DNA of 64,000 nt, from positions 496,001-560,000 of the forward strand of contig NC_068556.1 of assembly GCF_022201045.2 (NCBI RefSeq), read 5' to 3'. The first letter of the stretch is position 1. Every line of letters begins with the position of its first letter. Below the pieces are notes generated by a model. The model ran no database searches. It was given only the letters and a program-made list of their open reading frames with translations, and was not told where the DNA came from. The translations under genes and the position numbers were made by a program. Below, piece by piece: positions 34,050 through 43,579 of this stretch. The stretch comes from Citrus sinensis. Its lineage: Eukaryota; Streptophyta; Magnoliopsida; Sapindales; Rutaceae.

Positions 34050-35880
34050 CATCAAAAGCTTCAGTTATTATATGGATAATAATTATACCGTCTAGAGACT
34101 AATACCTCAAACTCATTGTACCACACACCAAAAAATTTTACACTAACTAGACTAACACACACCACAAAGGAGTGTGTATGTTATTCTAATATTCTAAAAT
34201 CATAACTATACATATTATAAAAAGCACATATGCGACAAGGTTATTAAAAATTCAAGTGATTGTCTTTGTAAAAATATATGTAACAAAGTTGGGATACCAA
34301 TTGATAACTACAAAGCGGGCATTAGTCTTATATGTATTATATAACTTTACTGAAACCTTTTCAAGTGGTTCTTGAAAACGATTGATTTCTTTCTTCCCAA
34401 TAGAAACGAAGTACTACTTGAACACTCAGTTGTCTATTTGCGTAATACAAGACAGAAAAAAATTGTTGCAAATTGATGCTATGCAGGCACCAAGTTGCAG
34501 AGAGTTTGATCTCTTTGGGAAATATATCCTTGTATGTATGTCTCATTGTACACTTCTCGAGCCCAGCTGCGTTAATTGCCGGCCCCCAGCAACCCCCCCC
34601 CCCCGCGCCCGGCCGGTTGAGAAGAAATTTTTTTTTGCTACAAATGTCTAATTTCAAATTGTTGTTTGGGGAACACAAGTAATTTTGAGAAGTTAAAGAT
34701 TAATTAGTTTATGTGTTTGATAAACTTTTTAAAAATCATTGTAAGTAAGATCACTTAATCTTACAACAAATTTTGATAAGTATTGAAGGAGTAATTTGTC
34801 AACATTTTTCAAGATAATTCCAAAAATCTCTTTGTAAAAATTACGCAAACACATAAAATATCCATACAAATTATTGACTTAAAACTTTATGGAGAAACAA
34901 AATCATTAGATATAGTTTTAACCTAAATGAGATCAATATTTGAAAATATTTTTTATTCATCATTTTGTCTATTTTGTCTATTTTAGTGATATGTGTTATT
35001 GCACTTGCCACTACACTTCAACAACATATTTAATTTACCAAACGCAAAATGTTGCATGCTTTTAAAATGAATATTACTCTTAAAAACAAAATTTACTAAA
35101 AAAATGATTCTCTTTATTATTTTTACAGCACTGTTAATAATTATTATTTTAAAAATAACAACATTACTAAACTGACCGAAAATCTTAGATAAATAATTAA
35201 GCTCGGCTATGAGAGTGAACATTGTTTTTATATATGTGCAATATGCAATTTTAATATGAAATAAAATTAAAACTTGTGTGTACCTTATCAACACGCGAAT
35301 TATGAGCCTAATACTTAATTCTACATATCATGTAGCAATAGTAATACAGTAAAATACCTCCCATCAATTTATAATACTAAGAGTTTAGCATGAAAATGAA
35401 TAATGGTACATATATGACATAAAAGAATGCCATTTTACAATTGTAATAAATAAGTTGTTATCCTTAAAATAGATAGTTAATCAGATGGTTTAGTCCTTGC
35501 GGAAAAAAAAAACCAAGAAATATCAATGGATCAAGTTGAGAAAAGTCCTTTCATTTGCATTTTTTAAAATATAATAATTAAACATGTATTAATCTCTCAA
35601 AATATAAGGATTAAATAAGAATGAGGCTTGATATAAGCCTCGTATTGTAATTAAGCTATAATAAATAATATTCGGTGAAACCATAATACAAAAGAACTGC
35701 GCGCCGGGGATGGATTAATTAATTCCGGGAAGTTTTTATTTGCTAATTGGCTACTTTGTAAAATATCCAAAGCTGATGATTGGCCGACCTTGGTGACAAT
35801 GAAAAAGTTTATGCTACGAAATCAGAATATTCTTATTGTATTCATCAGTGTATAACATTAAATAGTTCGAGTTAACTGAA
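34050..35880. other. AT-rich spacer, no gene seen
   Basis: No coding region is recognised. A C-run of 12 bases within a GC-rich block (about 34575-34618) is the only sharp compositional anomaly. 35760-35890 is the upstream part of the duplicated EG45-like unit; it aligns with 38477-38600. Confidence 0.5.
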
Positions 35881-35890
35881 ATTCTAACAC

Positions 35891-35898
35891 TATAAATA
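35891..35898 (+). promoter_or_regulatory. TATA box of the intact EG45-like gene
   Basis: TATAAATA lies 130 bp before the ATG at 36028, a normal plant spacing. It is conserved in position with the TATA box of the broken copy. Confidence 0.65.
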
Positions 35899-36027
35899 AT
35901 TTCTTGTCACTGCCAATCAAAACACCACTTCAAATTGATTAAGCTTTCTAGCTAATAATTAATTAAAGAGAATCATCAACTCTCTCTATCTGGCTAGCCA
36001 GCTTCATTCTTTGCAACATACTGATCA

Positions 36028-36749
36028 ATGGCATTCCTATCAAACAACTCCCGCATCGCCCTCATTCTATTTTCGTGCTTAGTTATGAGCTTCCACTCAT
36101 CAGCGTCAGCTCAAAATTATGGGACTGCTACCTATTACACTCCTCCGTACATGCGTAAGCATTCTTCCATTTTCTAGACATTACGTTATTGGCTACTTAA
36201 GTTTATAATTTCTTCATTATGCCCCTCATCAAGCCACAATTCATCCCGGTGCCGCCACTGCATGTGTCACCGTAGATAAAAGACTCATTCTCTGATATCA
36301 TTATATGGATAAATTAATTAAGCATACCCTTTTTCCTTTTTGTTAATTTTTTGTTCGGGGGATTTCAGCCTCTGCTTGCTATGGATTTGCGGATCAAGGA
36401 GTGATGATAGCAGCAGCAAGTGAAGCAATATGGAACGGAGGTGGTGCATGCGGGCAGTATTATCAAGTAACCTGTGTAAGTGGCACAAACGCTGGCACCC
36501 CATACCCTTGTCAAGGAAGCAGCTCCGTGGTGGTGAAGATTGTAGACCTGTGCCCGGCAGGGTCGTGCAGGGGCACCATTGACTTGTCACAGGAAGCTTT
36601 TGCTTCCGTTGCTGACACTGCCTCCGGTGTTATCAACATTTCTTACCAACAGTAAGTACTACAATTAATTATATATACAGCTAGCCAGACCTATGATCTT
36701 GTTTTTTAATCTATGTTGAATTCAATATTTATCAAAATGTAGGATTTGA
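36028..36749 (+). CDS. EG45-like / plant natriuretic peptide-like secreted protein
   Basis: Three exons, 36028-36154, 36369-36651 and 36743-36749, encode 138 residues; the last exon supplies only Ile and the stop. Residues 1-28 form a signal peptide with a hydrophobic core (ALILFSCLVM) and a cleavage-like SSASA-Q. The mature part begins NYGTATYYTPPYMPSACYGF. It holds the family motifs DQGVMIAAASEAIWNGG, GACGQYYQVTC, PCQGSSSVVVKIVDLCPAG and GTIDLSQEAF, with cysteines expected to pair. The family includes citrus blight-associated p12 and plant natriuretic peptides, which act outside the cell in stress and water balance. They share the expansin-like barrel but lack wall-loosening activity. The exact function here is not deducible. 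Confidence 0.9.
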
Positions 36750-37134
36750 AGGCATGGGCGCCACATTTTGAAGAATATTGGTTTGTTTTGGTCAATGATC
36801 AGTTATTTGTATCAGCAGCAAACTATCGTATCACTTAAGGAAATGAATATTTAAACTTATTATTATATATTATCATTGCCGTTTCTTAGCATTTATGTCT
36901 ATATAAAAACAAACCTTTCAAGATCATGTCACGTGTGCGATCAATGTTCAGTAGTGAGGAATTTTAGTGCCTAAATAAATTAATCCAGTGAACAACCCAC
37001 TACTGGACTGCGAAGGATCCATGATCTTCATTAGTTGTACGTGCAAAATTTGATTTTTGACATTGGTGGAGCGGCCACCAATGATGTAAAGACATTAAGT
37101 GCTAGTATTTTCACGTAAGCATTAAGTATAGGTG

Positions 37135-37675
37135 ATATTTGGTCACTCGATCTATTTTATCAGCTCTCATTTTTCAATTTTTATTTTTTATTCTTAAAAT
37201 TGTCCTTATTAAAAGTAAATATTTCTTTCTTCTCTTTTAAGCTCTCAATAAATTAACTTTTCATCCCTTAATTTTTTCTTTAACTGATTCCCCATTTAAG
37301 TCATGTATTAGCTTTTCATCAAATCCGAAATTAAAGTTAAAATTTTAGGTTATTACAAAAAAATCAAAACCAATATCATCAATAATAACAAAACCCACCA
37401 TTTGTTCATAAGATTTAATAAAATCCAACATTAGAATTCATCGTATGTTGGTGTAGGTGATAAATTGATGGTAAAAATATAGGCAGCGGCGGCAGTGGTG
37501 ATGAATCAGTTGTTGATAAAGATATATGGTGGAGGTGATGGTTGTGCTAGAGAGAGAAGGAGAAAGAATGAAATAAAAATGAACAATAATTTTTTTTAAT
37601 AAAATTAAATTTAAAAAATAATAAAATAAATTAAAAAATGAGGATTAGTGAGATAATTTTAGGAGATCAAATATC
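37135..37675. mobile_element. MITE-like element with long imperfect inverted ends
   Basis: The left end starts GATATTTGGTCACTC and continues CTCATTTTTCAATTTTTATT. The reverse complement of the right end starts GATATTTGATCTCCT and continues CTCATTTTTTAATTTATTTT. The similarity runs over about 60 bases. The interior (GGTGGAGGTGATGG tract) has no ORF. No clean target duplication was found, so the superfamily is open. Confidence 0.55.
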
Positions 37676-37789
37676 TGAATTCATGATGATAAGCATATAG
37701 TTGTGGTAGATTATGGGCTCAGATATGGGAACAAATTCGGACCAATTATGGGCTGAGGTTGACTAAATTACGGCAAATTTGTGATTGTT

Positions 37790-38093
37790 TTTTTTTTTTT
37801 TGAATACTGTTTATACAGGACTGTAGGTATTACAATTAATATTTACACACAGATTCTACAATTGGGACCTTCATCGTGGCATGTACTCCTCTGAAGCGCT
37901 GCCCAAATTCTTCAAATCCTCTCAAATATTCGAGGGCTGACATTTCGTGAGGAATAGACTGGCTCCACTCAATTATGTGATAATTGAGGAAGGATTGTAA
38001 ATAAGCCCCATAAATACTTTTATGGAGGCTCGAACCCTTGCACTCATTATTCTAAGTGCAAGGGCTCTCCCACTGGACCAAAAGCCCATTGGT
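37790..38093 (-). mobile_element. tRNA-derived SINE, copy 3, best preserved
   Basis: Perfect 17-bp target duplications GCAAATTTGTGATTGTT occur at 37773-37789 and 38094-38110. Read on the minus strand, the head has TGGTCCAGTGGGAGAG (A-box-like) and GGGTTCGAGCC (B-box-like) separated by a CTTGCACTT...GAGTGCAAG hairpin. A CATAAAAGTATTTATGGGG hairpin follows, and the element ends in an A-run. The unmutated duplication suggests it inserted most recently of the three copies of this family. Confidence 0.9.
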
Positions 38094-38476
38094 GCAAATT
38101 TGTGATTGTTAGTAGTGTATAGTTGTAATGATCGTTAATTAAGAAGATGAAAAAAATATATATTACGAATATAACAAACATGTCTTATCCCCATACGAAT
38201 CTTACGAATTCAAAGGAGTACGTCCATAGAAAAATAAGAAATAGATTAGAGGATAGGTATAAATTTTGAGTCCAATATAATTCCACAGAAACCATTTCAA
38301 ACAGCTCTTGGTATTTATGAAGAATGGTGCTTATATTTAAGGCAAAATCTTCTTGGAAATTTGGAATATTCTGTCTATTAGTCCACTTAAAAAAGACTAT
38401 ATACATACACAGACATACATAGGCGTCTGCACAAAGATCCAGAGAGATCGATCTCTCTTCATTCTTTTGTTCCCAA

Positions 38477-38800
38477 AGCTGATAATCGGCCGACCTTGGT
38501 GACAAGGAAAAAGTTTAAGGTGCAAAATCAGAAGAAACCAATGATATATAAGCTCATTCGTCAACAATAATATTGTATTCATCAATAATATACAATATAA
38601 GATGTCAATATCAATATTAATAATTAGATGATTAACATCAGCTTTCGTTTTCATCACATAAGAGAATTATCATCAACTCTCAAGCTAGCTAGCGACCTGC
38701 TATTTTTGTTTTCTTTTTGGCAATTTACGAATGGCATTCCCACTGAAGGCCTGTTGCTTGGCTCTCATTCATCATGCTTCTGTTTTGTGTATTCATTAAC
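38477..38800 (+). pseudogene. Relic of a third EG45-like copy: promoter and start of exon 1
   Basis: GGCCGACCTTGGTGACAAG with flanking sequence aligns to the upstream region of the intact gene (GGCCGACCTTGGTGACAAT at 35782-35800). At 38731 ATGGCATTCCCACTGAAG resembles its start ATGGCATTCCTATCAAAC. It is followed by a CTCTCATTCATCATGCTT stretch resembling the signal-peptide region. Similarity then fades, and no exon 2 with the IVDLCPAG motif follows. It is a truncated duplicate. Confidence 0.7.
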
Positions 38801-38984
38801 TGTAACGGTTAACAAAGTATATGAATAAAATTACATCATCGTGGGTTCATAGATATATATCTTAGCAATGGATCGGAAAGTAAGAATCAATTATTTGTCT
38901 ACATTTGGTACTCTCACTTGTACCTCCTGTTTTTCGGATAGGAGTTCTTTCCATGATCTGAGCAAATTATACATGATACGGGTG

Positions 38985-39490
38985 TTTGATGTCTAATAAA
39001 AAAGAATATATGAGTGACAGAACTACTCTGCGCATAAACGGGATTGCCACTCTGGATTGCAGAGCAAGAAGCATCAAGCACCGGGAGGCAGCAACAGCAG
39101 TTGATTCATGGCTAGCATTGAAGTACACATGCTTTAGATTTTCAATCACAAAGCGCTGTGATGAAACCTTGCCCACGACGGCATCATCATTACCGGCTGA
39201 AGCTTCCTCCAGTATTAGCTGCATTTATTCCTTTTCATCACTTCCCGTCTCTACACAGTGCAATTGCCTTTCTTCAACTGTATCCCCTATCAATGTATCA
39301 ATCTATTTTCTGAAACCGCTTCCTGTCATGAAGAACCTTATATGAGTATACATTCACTCGTACAAGTGTAATGGTTTTTTGAAGACTCCTAAGCTTGGAA
39401 AAAATCTGCCTGCCTCGGAATTCGGAAATTAGTGCTTCCGAAACAAGCCTTTGCAATAACATCTGCTGAGAAGCTCCTCAGGTCCCCCAG
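38985..39490 (-). pseudogene. Cytochrome P450 relic, CYP714-like
   Basis: On the minus strand, three frames give in order DLRSFSADVIAKACFGS, FSKLRSLQKTIT, EERQLHCVETGSDEKE and MQLILEEASAGNDD, then RFVIENLKHVYFNASHESTA and ASRCLMLLAL. These match the middle of CYP72-clan P450s, particularly CYP714 (SADVISRACFGS, FIVDNCKNIYFAGHETTA, CLMLLA). The I-helix oxygen-binding motif AGHETT has become NASHEST. Stops and frameshifts split the piece. The N-terminal third, the ExxR helix and the haem-binding cysteine region are absent. CYP714 enzymes modify gibberellins and related diterpenes; this copy cannot be functional. Confidence 0.8.
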
Positions 39491-39626
39491 CAACTCTAAT
39501 ATCAATTGGCAAACCATTCAAAGTTTATTTTTCCCAGATGCAAATTTAAGTTCAATTTATAAACCCCTCAAATTTAATGATGTGTTCAATTTACCTATGG
39601 TCTTTAAAATGAAAAACAAACTGGAA

Positions 39627-39649
39627 GGGGGGGGGGGGGGGGGGGGGGG
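39627..39649 (+). repeat. 23-G homopolymer upstream of the RSZ gene
   Basis: Twenty-three consecutive G bases occur about 160 bp before the (CTG)7 tract and 550 bp before the RSZ start codon. Such a run can form quadruplex DNA, and its exact length is often misread in assemblies. Confidence 0.85.
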
Positions 39650-39810
39650 AGAAAAAAAAGATTTGGGTATGCAAATGAACAAAACAAAGAATAATAACGG
39701 AAAATTTAGAATAAATAAAATTTAAAGGGACATCAATGTAAACTTGCAATGTTGTATATAAAATCAAAATTCTGCTACCCTAAGAATTGTAACGAGAAAC
39801 ACTGCGTTTG

Positions 39811-39831
39811 CTGCTGCTGCTGCTGCTGCTG
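39811..39831 (+). repeat. (CTG)7 in the probable 5' leader of the RSZ gene
   Basis: Seven CTG units lie 366 bp before the RSZ ATG. The leader probably contains an intron ending at TGTGACAG|GTTTCTC (40182), since SR genes often have one. Its donor could not be placed surely. Confidence 0.7.
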
Positions 39832-40196
39832 GAGGCTTCATCTCCTTCTCTGCAAATATCTTCAGGTTCAGATCTCTCTTTGTACAACCTCCACGTGTCT
39901 GTGCATCTCTCGTTCATCATCTGACGAACGGTTCAGATTTTGTTGATTAGGAAATTGATTGCGATGAATTTATTTTTGGCGCTTAAGATCTCTGATTAAG
40001 TGGATGAATTAGAAAATATCTTTTCTGAATCTTTTTTTTTTTTGGTTGGATTTTTGTATGATATGATTAGTTTTTTGGTTATTTTGCTGGTAGGCTTTTT
40101 AGAAATTTTAAAATTTTGATTGATGTTTTGTGTTTCTTTTAAAAATTAGATTTTTGAAGTTAATATTGAGTGTATGTGACAGGTTTCTCTGATAAA

Positions 40197-43119
40197 ATGT
40201 CTCGTGTGTACGTGGGTAACTTGGATTCACGAGTTTCTGAGCGGGATCTTGAGGATGAGTTTCGTGTGTTTGGAGTTATTCGAAGGTAAGGATTCCTTTT
40301 TTTGCAAATTTATGTTATTGAGCAATTTTTGTTATCAATATGTTATTACTGGTCAATAGAGTATCTCTATGTTCCTACTTTGCAGAGAGTGAAAGTCAAA
40401 CGCACTATATTTCTCTTTTTGTTTGTATTTGTGTTTGTGATTGTTTGCTTGCTTGTGTATTCATTTGTGTATGTTTGCACTTTTTTGAAAGTGTATATGT
40501 TAGGCTGAACCCTGCGCTTGGTAGTTTCCTTATCTGGGAAGCTGGGAAATAGCGGTGGGCGTTTTGGGTTTCGGTTTGGTTTTTACAAGTTTTGGTTCGG
40601 ATTGCAACCTGTTCGGGTTTGAGAATTCAACCCAAATGGCTTGAAAAATTATTTCGGTTCAGTTCAGTTTCAAATTCGGTCCGGGATTGGGTCATAATTT
40701 TGGTTTCAATTACGGTTTGGTTTGGAATTTCGGCTTAAAAAATTCATAACAGCTTAAATCATATGGTAAAGTCTGCTTCTGTTTATACCAAATCAAGCAT
40801 TAGCACTATCGAACTATAATTTGTTACAAATACTGAAAACACAGAACATTTTTTAACGAGACAACAACACAAATTATAAACAAAATAAGCGAAGCCCCAA
40901 CAAAGAAATCCAAAACTTTGTCTAAACAGTAGAGCATAAAAAATTAATTAATTCATACACAGAAATGAGATTATACTACACTAAATTTGACTCATTTTTT
41001 TGCTTGCTTTAAAATATACAAGTATGCTTTGCCAGTAGTATCACTCTCATAATCAGCACCAAGGTGCAATTAGACATGTATTTTCTTAAAATTAATCTTA
41101 TAATAAAAGTATTTGTTCATTTGGTGAAAGAAAAAATAAACAGAACATCTTTACCACTTACGATCAACATTAAATGGAGAGCAATGAGCTTGCAATGCCG
41201 ATGATTAACCTCCGGGTGCTGAAACGCCGACGAGATGGAAGCCGTGAAATTGAGCGGTGTTACTGGTGGGACGTGAAATTGGGCGGCATTACTGGTGGGA
41301 GGAGCAACCGACTGCTGCTGGCGTGTGATGGAGTTGAGAGATGACTGCTGACCACCGATGATGAGCTGGCGGTGTGGTACGGCGAGGGGCTGGCGGTGTG
41401 ACGCTGTTAGGGGCTTGAGATTTGCCGTCAATCGGGTTGGGAGAGTTGTGAGAGTCTGAGAGAGTAGTTAGGGATTTTTGGGATTGGGGGAGATTAGGTC
41501 AATCGGGTTGGTGGGGGTATCTATATTTTTTTTAATATAAAACCCAATCGGTTTTGCTATTCGATTCGAGTAAACCCAAACCAAATAACAAAACTGATTG
41601 GTTTTAGATTTTCAATCCGTTCGGGTTTTAGGTTCGAACAGAACCGAATCAAAACCCAAAATAAATTCGAGGTTTGGTTTGGTTCTGTTCGACCCGACCC
41701 GAACGCCCATCCCTACTGGGAACTGTGAATTCTTCTTTATTGGTCCATGGTTACTTACAAAGTGTGAATCTCATGGGTTCCAAGTTGTTGAAGGCTTTGC
41801 CATGGACTGAACTTTGTTTGTTAAGCCTTAAGAGATAGTACTTCCAATGCTTCTCCTAGCTCACTGTCTGATACATTATCTTTGTGTGCAGTGTTTGGGT
41901 TGCTCGGAGGCCGCCTGGTTATGCTTTTATAGACTTTGATGACTATAGGGATGCACAGGATGCGATTCGTGAATTAGATGGTATGTCAAGATCCTTCATT
42001 TCTGATTATGACTATTTCAATGTGATTAACAGCAGTTCTTTGTCATTCTCAAATTCTTTTGCTTGCTTAATGACATGCTCTTTCACATCATTTTTATTTT
42101 TATTTTTCTGTTGGTTGGGATGATGGGCGGCATGTGGTTGGTAATATGAGCTCATACTGAAAAGAAAGTCTTCAGTTGTATTGCCTTCTCTTGATATACT
42201 TGACCGGTCTAACAACTATTTGATGCTGTCTTTCTTTCATCTATTATGTTTTGAGAGGTTACTCATATATTATTCAGGCAAGAATGGCTGGAGAGTTGAG
42301 CTTTCTCACAATTCAAGAGGTGGAGGTGGTGGCCGCGGAGGGGGTCGTGGTCGCTCTGGTGGTTCTGATTTGAAGTGCTATGAGTGTGGTGAGCCTGGTC
42401 ATTTTGCCCGTGAATGCCGTCTGCGTGGTGGTTCAGGGAGACGTCGTAGCCGCAGTCCGAGATATCGCAGGAGCCCAAGTTATGGACGAAGGTGATTTTA
42501 CTGAATCAGTTATTTTTTATTTTTTAGGATGTCTAATTTACTTGGTTTCATACCATACTTGTATTTGGACTTCCAGCTGGTGTTGTCTTACTTGCCCATT
42601 GTATTTTTCAAGTATTTTTTCCCAAATAAAAAAACTGTGATGGGCATCTCACATAATCTGGATATGGGGTCTTTAACATGCTTTTATGAACCTCATTATT
42701 GTGAAGCAGGAGTTACAGCCCTCGTGGGAGATCCCCAAGACGCCGCAGTGTGTCACCTCGTGGGCGTAGCTATAGCAGATCACCACCGTACCGTGGGCGT
42801 GAGGAGTTGCCATATGCCAACGGGTATAGTTTTCTTTAACTCTGTATTCTTTCCCTACTTTTGATTTCATTGCAATGCTAATTGATTGAAGGGCTTCCTT
42901 GTTGAACTGTCAAAAGACCTTTTGCAACTTCAGAAACAATAGTGTGTTATTTAAGTCAAACACAAAGACACTCTCACATTCACATTGATACGCATGCACA
43001 CAATCATTCATTTAGGGTCCTGTGTGCAGTTTGGTTTTTAATTTATTATATCAATGAAGTATTACTGCCAATTTTTCTGCAGAAATGGTGCAAGGGATCG
43101 TCGCAGAAGCAGGAGCTGA
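40197..43119 (+). CDS. RSZ22: SR splicing factor, RSZ21/RSZ22 type
   Basis: Five exons, 40197-40285, 41892-41980, 42278-42491, 42710-42823 and 43083-43119, encode 180 residues (Arabidopsis RSZ21 and RSZ22 are about 190-200). Residues 1-70 are an RNA-recognition motif: RVYVGNLD is RNP2 and GYAFIDF is RNP1. A Gly-Arg-rich hinge (73-88) precedes one CCHC zinc knuckle, [14 protein letters not shown] (C93, C96, H101, C106). The tail has RS and SPRGRS repeats, the sites of SR-kinase phosphorylation. RSZ proteins are the plant counterparts of 9G8/SRSF7. They act in the nucleus on splice-site choice and can contact U1-70K. Intron 1 is 1606 nt and holds a hAT-type element. RSZ21 versus RSZ22 cannot be settled by eye. 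Confidence 0.92.
40550..41715. mobile_element. hAT-type element inside intron 1 of the RSZ gene
   Basis: The left end is TAGCGGTGGGCGTTTTGGG and the reverse complement of the right end is TAGGGATGGGCGTTCGGG. The eight-base flanks CTGGGAAA (40542-40549) and CTGGGAAC (41716-41723) match at 7 of 8 positions. Subterminal zones are crowded with GGTTTGGTTCGG/CCGAACC words in opposite orientations. An ORF of about 100 codons on the minus strand (41117-41431) is Ala/Ser/His-rich and is not a transposase. The 1166-bp element makes up nearly three quarters of intron 1. It is similar in architecture to the element at 3433. Confidence 0.82.
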
Positions 43120-43466
43120 GCAGTGAAAACTTGGTAACTTGCCTTCGTTGGGAGGATCCTGGGATTAAGTGTGTTTAATATGTTTTGGACTTCAATACAT
43201 CTATGTTTTTATTTTGGTGACGCCCTCAGGCTCTTGGATTTGGATAAGTTTTCTTCTTACTTTACTACCATGTTGGTTACATTTACTTTAGTTATGAATA
43301 GTTGCAGTTTCTTAATGAACACAAAACTATTTAATGCTTATAATTTATTGAGATAGCTGTTTAGAATGCTGCTAAAAGTACATGCTTTTCCTTTTTCTTT
43401 TTGTGTCGAGGACAAGGTGTCTTCTGGGTCTGCATCATTGGTTTAGTGGTTCTACACTCCCCTGGG

Positions 43467-43579
43467 GCTTCATTCTGTGCTGCCCTGCTATGGGATCTTC
43501 AATTTTGCTTCATTCTCTGCTGCCCTGCAATCAATTTTGCTTCATTGTGTGCTGCCCTGCTTTGGGATCTTCAATTTCC
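43467..43579. repeat. Three imperfect repeats of a GCTTCATTCTGTGCTGCCCTGC unit
   Basis: Units start at 43467, 43507 and 43539 and share GCTTCATT-TGTGCTGCCCTGC. Units 1 and 3 also share TGGGATCTTCAATTT, which is missing from unit 2. The short unit suggests an internal deletion. No coding or RNA function is apparent. Confidence 0.8.

Noticed and set aside
34361..34678. Gly/Pro-rich ORFs over the C-run
   Set aside because: The frame is created by the homopolymer and flanking GC block, and no protein family fits.
41117..41431. 104-codon ORF inside the RSZ intron element
   Set aside because: It lies within the hAT-type element, is compositionally biased and shows no transposase motif.
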